Positions 1 to 6,094 of a stretch of DNA of 16,370 nt are shown here, piece by piece. The notes beneath the pieces are model-generated. The model ran no database searches, was not told the origin of the DNA, and saw only the letters and a program-made list of their open reading frames with translations. The stretch lies in contig QGUY01000067.1 of NCBI GenBank assembly GCA_003242315.1, positions 1 through 16,370 on the forward strand. The letters run 5' to 3'. The first letter of the stretch is position 1. Every line of letters starts with the position of its first letter. This DNA comes from Bacteroidota bacterium. GTDB lineage: Bacteria; Bacteroidota; Bacteroidia; Cytophagales; Cyclobacteriaceae. The translations under genes and the position numbers were made by a program.

Positions 1-40
1 CGTTATATACCCTATTCCCCCCAACTGTCCGCTTTTTTAA

Positions 41-952
41 TATTCCAGCCTGATCGTCGCCAATATTGCGGCGAACTACACCAAGATCAGTATTGATGAC
101 CAGGGTGAGACGCCACCTATATATGTAGGACAGCCAAGCGATCCGATATGGCGTGTTACTATTGCCGGAAAGCAATTCAACGTACATGCGCCTTCGAACA
201 TGTCGCCTGGAACAGGCGATGACTATCCGCTCATCATTCTCGACCGGGCGTCGCCGGACTACAATGGACATCCTGTTGAATACCGGATGTGGCGCGCTGT
301 GCTAAACAAGAATACGAATCCGTGGACGATCACAAACCAGGGTGGAGGTGTCGGGGTTTATGCCAATGATGGCAGAATCCTCGATGACATTCAAACACAG
401 TCTGGACTTGTGCCGCGCGCATTGGGACAGGCAGAGATATACGGACAGAACACAGGCTCGGGATGCAGCTACACGGTGGGTATGATCCGTCCTATTGATA
501 TTCAACGGGGTCGCATTGATCATGCTGTCAGGGTGGCGATTGGCTACCCGCATCCCACGCGATGGTTCTGGCCAGCGCTGCGAACGGAAACATGGAATCA
601 ACCACCTAACAACAACATGGCACCGATGGGCGCGCGTATCTTCATCGACCACAGTGTTGATATTGTAGCGCTCCAGAATGCTGTGGCCGCGAGGCTATCG
701 GATCCTAAAAACAAGGCATTCGCCAAAATGCTCGTGAAAGCGATGCAGGAATATGGATTTATTGCACTTGATGGAGCCTCCAAGAACAACGTTTACCTCG
801 AAGGCCGAAATACTGCCGATTGGGTTTCGCTGATCGGGCCAAGAAATGCCTGGGGAACATACGATGATATTGGGCGCGCCATTGAAGCGGAATTGGATTA
901 CACGAAGCTAAGGGTCGCGCATCCAAGTGTATTCGACAACTATGCGAGGTAA
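41..952 (+). CDS. Secreted-type protein of unknown function, 5' end missing or broken
   Basis: The frame is open from 41 (just after an in-frame TAA at 38-40) to the TAA at 950-952. The first ATG is at 200, with no purine-rich site before it. No ATG, GTG or TTG lies in frame between 41 and 199, yet that part reads like protein, for example KISIDDQGETPPIY and PSDPIWRVTI. It runs smoothly into the ATG-led part (GTGDDYPLIILD), so the natural protein probably starts further upstream. The layout of a PIY segment, a GSD/GDD-like segment, RPIDIQRGRIDHAVR, a WPA motif and PMGARI, then a helical stretch ending in an EYGF segment, recalls uncharacterised exported proteins known to me mainly from actinobacteria and fungi. 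That match is from memory. No catalytic motif is recognised. The gene is either frameshifted near 38, a pseudogene, or disturbed by an assembly-end error. It does not look linked to the enzyme operon downstream. Confidence 0.6.
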   Translation, partial: YSSLIVANIAANYTKISIDDQGETPPIYVGQPSDPIWRVTIAGKQFNVHAPSNMSPGTGDDYPLIILDRASPDYNGHPVEYRMWRAVLNKNTNPWTITNQGGGVGVYANDGRILDDIQTQSGLVPRALGQAEIYGQNTGSGCSYTVGMIRPIDIQRGRIDHAVRVAIGYPHPTRWFWPALRTETWNQPPNNNMAPMGARIFIDHSVDIVALQNAVAARLSDPKNKAFAKMLVKAMQEYGFIALDGASKNNVYLEGRNTADWVSLIGPRNAWGTYDDIGRAIEAELDYTKLRVAHPSVFDNYAR

Positions 953-992
953 GTATATGCTTTATTTTTTCTTGTAGCTGATTTACAGGCGT

Positions 993-1018
993 GCGGGTCT
1001 GCCGGTTGGCAGGCCCGC
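993..1018 (+). terminator. GC-rich hairpin after the first gene, possible terminator
   Basis: An 11-bp stem (993-1003 with 1008-1018, one G-T wobble) closes a GGTT loop, 41 bases after the stop codon at 952. Only a short TTT follows (1021-1023), so it is a weak intrinsic terminator by the usual rule. Its position between two unrelated genes fits a 3' end. Confidence 0.55.
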
Positions 1019-1039
1019 CATTTCGAAAAACGTTTTCAC

Positions 1040-1354
1040 GTGAACAAATCATTAAAGGAAAATATTCTAAGTACGTTTTCTGCACAAACCGTTATGCTTC
1101 TTTCGAAAAAAAACAACTTAAACGAACTGGATCGTGAACATCTGCTCACATTGCTTGAGTACTTTCGCTCGAAGCTCGGCAAGAAGGTTGATCGGTTGAA
1201 GGAGATGCGCCACCAACTCAACAACGCACGCTCCAGGATCGATAAACTAAAAGCAACGGTAGAATATCAGCGCGCAATTATCCTGGAACTCATGGAGCGA
1301 GACACTGCTGGCAATGGTGACAGCACTCGCTCTGAACGAATGCAACGGGGCTGA
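1040..1354 (+). CDS. Small coiled-coil hypothetical protein (104 aa, GTG start)
   Basis: The frame begins with GTG at 1040 and ends at TGA 1352-1354. A second possible start is ATG at 1094, which would give an 86-residue protein. The product is soluble, with no signal peptide or membrane segment. From about residue 28 to 90 it is strongly helical and charged (EHLLTLLEYFRSKLGKKV, then RLKEMRHQLNNARSRIDKLK) with heptad-like leucine spacing, so a coiled coil is likely. The family is not recognised and no function is assigned. It sits alone between a terminator-like hairpin and a 217-base gap before the enzyme operon. It is probably transcribed separately, but no clear promoter is seen. A short AAAACGTTTT palindrome (1027-1036) and a CACGTG overlapping the start could be operator-like or chance. 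Confidence 0.5.
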   Translation: MNKSLKENILSTFSAQTVMLLSKKNNLNELDREHLLTLLEYFRSKLGKKVDRLKEMRHQLNNARSRIDKLKATVEYQRAIILELMERDTAGNGDSTRSERMQRG

Positions 1355-1508
1355 TAATGAACTTCCTTTGTCCCCCTTCAGAAAGATGTTATTATCGATT
1401 CCGGATTTGAACGGCTAGAAGGGCACTGATTTCGCGTTGTCAGCCGGCGATCTTTCCCATCAGTCCGGTAGGAATGAGGGAATAGCTCGATAGCAAGGGT
1501 TAAGGATG
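1355..1508. other. Intergenic stretch without recognisable feature
   Basis: Between the small coiled-coil gene and the promoter of the enzyme operon there are about 150 bases with several stop codons in all plus frames and only weak 6-bp inverted repeats. Nothing further can be supported here. Confidence 0.4.
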
Positions 1509-1536
1509 TTTGGGGCCGGATGGTTCACTACATTTG
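1509..1536 (+). promoter_or_regulatory. Bacteroidota-type promoter of the enzyme operon
   Basis: TACATTTG at 1529-1536 matches the phylum's -7 consensus TAnnTTTG exactly. TTTG at 1509-1512 stands 16 bases upstream of it as a -33 element, slightly short of the usual spacing. Transcription would start near 1543, about 30 bases before the ATG at 1572. The -7 box lies inside the longer reading frame that opens at 1506, which argues that 1506 is not the real start. Confidence 0.5.
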
Positions 1537-1571
1537 ATACTAAATATTCTCAACAACGACGCACAACAACT

Positions 1572-2657
1572 ATGAGAAAGAAGGCACTACTACTCGCTCT
1601 GATGAACGGCCTGGCGATTGCTTTGTGGGCACAGGAAGGTGACCTGAGGCTATTGGATTGGCAGCCGAAAAGTCAGCTGGTAGTCAAGGAGACCAAAGTC
1701 ATGAAACCAAAGTTTCCTGTGATCGACATTCACAATCACCTGGGCAATCTGGATCGAACGCAGGAGTTCCTGGACGAAATGGATAAGGCAGGCGTATGGA
1801 TGTGCGTGAGCCTGGATGGTCGATCAAGAGACGATTTCTACAAGAAACACCTGGAGGTGTCCAGGAAAATAGCCGGCGACAGAATCCTGGTTTTCTTTGC
1901 GCCGGATTTCAGTCGTATTGATGAACCTGACTTTGGTAAGAAGGAAGCCGCTCGTCTGGAGCAAGCTGTGAAGATGGGCGTTCGGGGCGTCAAGATTTTC
2001 AAGTCGCTCGGGCTTACCGTAAAGGACAAGAGTGGAAAGGTCGTACCCGTCGACGATCCACGAATCGATCCCATCTGGGCAAAATGTGGTGAACTGGGTA
2101 TTCCCGTCATGATTCACGTTTCTGACCCTAAAGCGTTTCACGCCGGGCCTATCGACAAATACAATGAACGTTATGAAGAACTGGTGCGTCACCCCGATTG
2201 GTCATTTTATGGTGACGCTTATCCGTCCAAAGAAGAGATTCTCAACCAACGCAATAGGGTGATTGCGCGTCATCCGAACACAATTTTTATCGGCGCTCAT
2301 ATGGGCAATCTCCCGGAAGAGTTGGGTCGCGTCGCCATGTGGCTGGAGCAGTATCCTAACTTTTATGTCGACATTGACGCGCGCATAAGTGAACTGGGCA
2401 GACAGCCTTACACGGCAAGACGCTTCATGATCAAATACCAGGATCGTGTGCTGTTCGGAATGGACAACGCACCCAATGCAGAAAATTATCGGGGCTACTA
2501 TCGCTTCCTCGAAACAGATGATGAATACTTTGATTCTGTACCGGCAGGACGTCAAGGCCGATGGATGATCTATGGTCTGTATCTCCCGGATGACGTGCTG
2601 GAAAAAATTTACAACAAAAACGCCCTGAAAATATTTGGAATGTATAAAGGTGGATGA
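1572..2657 (+). CDS. Exported amidohydrolase-2 family metalloenzyme (first paralogue)
   Basis: The product is 361 aa. It begins with a Sec signal peptide (MRKKALLLAL...), probably cut after A20 before Q21. I chose ATG 1572 over the in-frame ATG at 1506 because the signal peptide starts exactly here and a promoter box lies between the two. The rest is a TIM-barrel amidohydrolase of the Amidohydro_2/COG2159 type. Visible metal-site residues are H54 and H56 (VIDIHNH), K141 (GVKIF), H182 (MIHVSDP), H243 (GAHMGN) and D298 (FGMDN). Characterised members of the superfamily include decarboxylases (ACMSD, LigW), 4-oxalomesaconate hydratase and 2-pyrone-4,6-dicarboxylate lactonase. Which reaction applies here cannot be told. 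The stop overlaps the next start (ATGA), implying translational coupling with the second paralogue. The periplasm is the likely location. Confidence 0.85.
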   Translation: MRKKALLLALMNGLAIALWAQEGDLRLLDWQPKSQLVVKETKVMKPKFPVIDIHNHLGNLDRTQEFLDEMDKAGVWMCVSLDGRSRDDFYKKHLEVSRKIAGDRILVFFAPDFSRIDEPDFGKKEAARLEQAVKMGVRGVKIFKSLGLTVKDKSGKVVPVDDPRIDPIWAKCGELGIPVMIHVSDPKAFHAGPIDKYNERYEELVRHPDWSFYGDAYPSKEEILNQRNRVIARHPNTIFIGAHMGNLPEELGRVAMWLEQYPNFYVDIDARISELGRQPYTARRFMIKYQDRVLFGMDNAPNAENYRGYYRFLETDDEYFDSVPAGRQGRWMIYGLYLPDDVLEKIYNKNALKIFGMYKGG

Positions 2658-3745
2658 CCAGGATGATTCATAAAGTATTGCTCACTGTTGCCGTCACTTT
2701 GTTGGTCACTGCACCAAGCCTGGCGCAGGACGTGGAAAACCTCAAATTAAGGGACTACCGTCCCCAGTCGGTGTTCAGGGTGCCCGTGACGGACGTGACA
2801 CGAGCGCGATACCCGGTCATTGATGTGCATGCTCACGACTATGCGCGTACGCCTGGAGAACTCGACGCTTGGGTAAAGAAGATGGATACTCTAGGCATCG
2901 AAAAGATCATCATCCTTTCTGGCAGGACGGGCAGCCAGTTCGAAGAGATCATCAAACGCTACAGCCGCTATCCTGCGCGGTTTGACGTATGGTGTGGCTT
3001 CGACTACACGGGTTTCGATGAACCCGGATGGGCAGAGCGAGCGGTTGCCGAACTGGAAAAATGCTACAGGCTGGGTGCGACCGGCGTCGGTGAAATTTCT
3101 GACAAGGGCATGGGTATCACACGGTCGAAAGATGACCCGTCGCACAACATGCATCTGGATGATCCACGCATGAAACCACTCTTCGAAAAGTGCGCTGAAT
3201 TAGGCATGCCCGTTAATGTTCATGTCGCAGACCCGTACTGGGCCTACCTCCCGATGGATTCTACTAACGATGGCCTCATGAGCGCTTATCGATGGCGCAT
3301 TGACTTGACACGCGAAGGCATTTACGATCATGCAAAATTGATCCAAACTCTTGAGAACGCTGTGCGCGATAATCCCCGAACGACATTCATTGCCTGTCAT
3401 CTCGCCAATTGCGATTTCGATCTGAGTATTTTGGGCAGGCTGCTCGACCGTTATCCCAATCTGTACGCGGACATATCTGCTCGATACTATCAGACTGCGA
3501 CCATTCCACGCCAGGTCCGTAGCTTTTACTCAAAGTACAGGGACAGACTGATGTATGGGACAGACATGAGTACGGCTACCGAGATGTATCGATTCACGTT
3601 TCGCGTTTTGGAAACCGCCGATGAACATTTCTATTTTCGCTATACCTATCATTGGCCTCTATATGGTCTGGATTTGGATGACGATGTGCTGAAGAAGATC
3701 TACCGTGACAATGCTTTGAGACTGTTGGACAGGAAAGGTAAATGA
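2654..3745 (+). CDS. Exported amidohydrolase-2 family metalloenzyme (second paralogue)
   Basis: The product is 363 aa, with a Sec signal peptide probably cut after A24 before Q25 (PSLA-QDV). ATG 2654 overlaps the preceding stop and has an AAAGGTGG site a few bases upstream. ATG 2663 is the alternative. The layout matches the first paralogue, including the lead-in to the metal site (LKLRDYRPQSV here, LRLLDWQPKSQ there) and the C-terminal YGLDLDDDVLKKIYRDNAL. Metal-site residues are H59 and H61 (VIDVHAH), H190 (VNVHVADP), H249 (ACHLAN) and D304 (YGTDMS). The residue aligned with K141 of its neighbour is E147 (GVGEIS). The two genes are therefore an old tandem duplication with a changed active site, so they probably act on different substrates or at successive steps. 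The next gene starts 3 bases after this stop. Confidence 0.85.
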   Translation: MTRMIHKVLLTVAVTLLVTAPSLAQDVENLKLRDYRPQSVFRVPVTDVTRARYPVIDVHAHDYARTPGELDAWVKKMDTLGIEKIIILSGRTGSQFEEIIKRYSRYPARFDVWCGFDYTGFDEPGWAERAVAELEKCYRLGATGVGEISDKGMGITRSKDDPSHNMHLDDPRMKPLFEKCAELGMPVNVHVADPYWAYLPMDSTNDGLMSAYRWRIDLTREGIYDHAKLIQTLENAVRDNPRTTFIACHLANCDFDLSILGRLLDRYPNLYADISARYYQTATIPRQVRSFYSKYRDRLMYGTDMSTATEMYRFTFRVLETADEHFYFRYTYHWPLYGLDLDDDVLKKIYRDNALRLLDRKGK

Positions 3746-3748
3746 TTC

Positions 3749-6094
3749 ATGCATAGAAGAGACCTGTTGCGAAAATTGATCCTTGGTCCGGTTGCGGCTG
3801 GTGTTTGGCCCGGGTGTACAAAGGCGGATCGCCGCGAAGCCCCGCGCGATTCGGCGACCCACTTCATAAGCAAGTGGCACTTGTTGCCCGACATGACCTG
3901 GACGGGCGAGGACCTATGGGCGCAACGTCTGCAGGATTGGCAAATCCGCGGGGGTAAACTGCGATGTCTTGCGCAGGGAAATGACCGCACGGTACATGTG
4001 TTAACACACCAGGTCGCAGACGGCTCGAAGCCCTTACGACTTGTCGTCGACTTGAGCTTTGCTACCAACCCTGCCGATCTGGCTTCGGGATTTGCAGGAC
4101 TCAGGATAGGTGTGAAAGGAAGAATTGCTGACTACCGAGCGGCCATCATGAGGGGTGTTGGAACAGACCTGGGGATCAGAAACGACGGTCGACTGTTCAT
4201 TGACGGTACGATCGGCGACGAACCGATCGATTCAAATATCCTGTCTGACTTCGTCCGGTTAAGCGTCGACTGGTCGCCTTCGTCTGCAACAAATGGAGAA
4301 GTAAAGCTCTCGGCATACGATGCGTCAGGCAACGTCTTAGCTAGTGTCACTACTTCTGTCGGCGATGCCACTATGTGGCAAGGTAATATCGCTGTCGTTA
4401 GTCATTTCGCTTCGGCGTCGGTCAATGACGATACTCCCACGGTCACCGTCCACAGACTTGAAATAGAAGGTGACGGTTTGTCCTACGTTCCTGAACAAGT
4501 ATACGGTCCGGTATACTTTGCCCAATACACGGTTCATGCGGGTGTATTAAAATTGTCCGCTCAGCTTGCGCCGGTAGAGCCAGTGGCGACTGCATGTTCA
4601 CTCTACTTTAGGCGAGGCGGTGAGTGGTCTCGATGGGCAACCTCGGTCATGCATCCCATGGCTCGTGTCTCGACCTTTCGCGTTGAAGGCTGGAATGCTT
4701 CTCAAACAGTAGACTACAAAGTGGTACTTGAGTTGCCACTGACCAATGGTGAAGTGCGCGAGTATTCATATGAGGGTACCATTGCTGCGAATCCGGAATC
4801 AAAATCAAAGGTGAAGGCATTGGCCTTTAGTTGTAACTGGGATTTGGGCTTCCCTGATAGTGAAGTGGTCGAGAACGCGTTGAAACACGAGGCGGACATG
4901 GTGTTTTTTTTGGGCGACCAGTTTTATGAATCAAATGGCCGCTTTGGAGTGCAGACGGCACCACTTGAAAAGGCAACACTCGACTACCTGAGAAAGTGGT
5001 ACCAGTTTGGCTGGAGCTATCGCGACTTGTTCAGGCGTGTTCCCATGATCGCACTTCCAGATGATCACGATGTCTACCATGGCAACATCTGGGGAGCTGG
5101 CGGCAGGGCTACCATCGCAGTGGGAACCGACGATGAACGACAAGATAGTGGAGGCTATAAAATGCCCGCTGGTTGGGTGAATATGGCGCAGATCACGCAA
5201 ACGAGTCATATGCCCGATCCGTTTGACCCTACGCCTGTGCAGCAGGACATCAGCGTATTTTATACAAATTGGGAATACGGCGGAGTGAGCTTCGGAATTG
5301 TTGAAGATCGTAAGTTCAAGTCGGCACCGAAGGACATCCTCCCACCTGAGGCACGGCCTTTCAACGGGTTTGCTCAGAATCCCGATTTTGATCGATCGAA
5401 GGTGAAGACGCTCCAGGCGCAGTTGTTAGGGGAGCGCCAAGTGCAGTTTCTGAAAACATGGACAGACACCTGTGCAGAGAAGTCGTCCTTCATGATTCTC
5501 GTTTCGGCTACACCCTTCTGTTGCTTGCAGACATTACCCAAAGGGACCACGAACGACGACATCACACCGGAACTCGCGATACCGGAGCCGGGTGAATATG
5601 TGCAAGGCGATGACCTAACCATGGATATGGACACCAATGGCTGGCCGCAAATATGCAGAGACCGTGTATTGCGACTCATACGCGACAAGGTGGACCTTCA
5701 CTTGTGCGGAGACCAGCATCTTGCTGCCATCGTGCAGTATGGAGTGGATGAGTATGGCGACAGTCCGTTTTGTTTTACCGTACCTGCACTCAATAATATT
5801 TGGCCGAGACGATGGTGGCCACCGCTCAAGCCAGACCATAAGCCTCTGCCTGGCCGGGCACCTTTCACGGGGGAATTTAAAGACGGATTTGGAAACCGGA
5901 TGACCGTGTATGCCGCGGCCAATCCAAGAAAGACTGGAAAAGAACCGGCGCTGCTCTATGACAGGTCTACTGGTTACGGGTTGTTGGAGTTCGACAAGTC
6001 AGAAAAAAAGATTATCGTCAATTGTTTCCCTCGTTATGAACATCGGCAGCAATATGAGGGATGGCCATTCACGGTTTTGCGTGAAAAAGCATGA
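3749..6094 (+). CDS. PhoD-like metallophosphatase, Tat-type lipoprotein
   Basis: The product is 781 aa, longer than ordinary PhoD enzymes. The N-terminus has R3-R4 in HRRDLLRK, a short hydrophobic stretch and C23 (WPGC), which suggests Tat export and lipid attachment. Residues about 35-245 are beta-rich with no clear family, possibly a jelly-roll or lectin-like module. Residues about 250-345 resemble the beta-sandwich that precedes PhoD catalytic domains. The metallophosphatase core follows: C362 (FSCNW), D390 (FFLGDQFYE), D438-D441 (PDDHDVYHGN), R521 (VEDRKF) and the GDQH motif at 654-657. These fit the Fe/Ca-dependent phosphomonoesterase/phosphodiesterase site of the PhoD family. The substrate is unknown. 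The GH2 start overlaps the stop by 4 bases, and a purine-rich AGGAAAGG lies just before the start. It probably releases phosphate or cleaves a phosphodiester on the substrate handled by the operon; this is inference. Confidence 0.85.
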   Translation: MHRRDLLRKLILGPVAAGVWPGCTKADRREAPRDSATHFISKWHLLPDMTWTGEDLWAQRLQDWQIRGGKLRCLAQGNDRTVHVLTHQVADGSKPLRLVVDLSFATNPADLASGFAGLRIGVKGRIADYRAAIMRGVGTDLGIRNDGRLFIDGTIGDEPIDSNILSDFVRLSVDWSPSSATNGEVKLSAYDASGNVLASVTTSVGDATMWQGNIAVVSHFASASVNDDTPTVTVHRLEIEGDGLSYVPEQVYGPVYFAQYTVHAGVLKLSAQLAPVEPVATACSLYFRRGGEWSRWATSVMHPMARVSTFRVEGWNASQTVDYKVVLELPLTNGEVREYSYEGTIAANPESKSKVKALAFSCNWDLGFPDSEVVENALKHEADMVFFLGDQFYESNGRFGVQTAPLEKATLDYLRKWYQFGWSYRDLFRRVPMIALPDDHDVYHGNIWGAGGRATIAVGTDDERQDSGGYKMPAGWVNMAQITQTSHMPDPFDPTPVQQDISVFYTNWEYGGVSFGIVEDRKFKSAPKDILPPEARPFNGFAQNPDFDRSKVKTLQAQLLGERQVQFLKTWTDTCAEKSSFMILVSATPFCCLQTLPKGTTNDDITPELAIPEPGEYVQGDDLTMDMDTNGWPQICRDRVLRLIRDKVDLHLCGDQHLAAIVQYGVDEYGDSPFCFTVPALNNIWPRRWWPPLKPDHKPLPGRAPFTGEFKDGFGNRMTVYAAANPRKTGKEPALLYDRSTGYGLLEFDKSEKKIIVNCFPRYEHRQQYEGWPFTVLREKA

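Noticed and set aside
1374..1423. CCCTTC/GAAGGG inverted repeat after the small coiled-coil gene
   Set aside because: Six base pairs with a 38-base loop and no T run are within chance expectation.
1506..1571. Upstream in-frame start for the first amidohydrolase
   Set aside because: It would place a 22-residue non-hydrophobic leader before a perfect signal peptide, and it contains the promoter -7 box.
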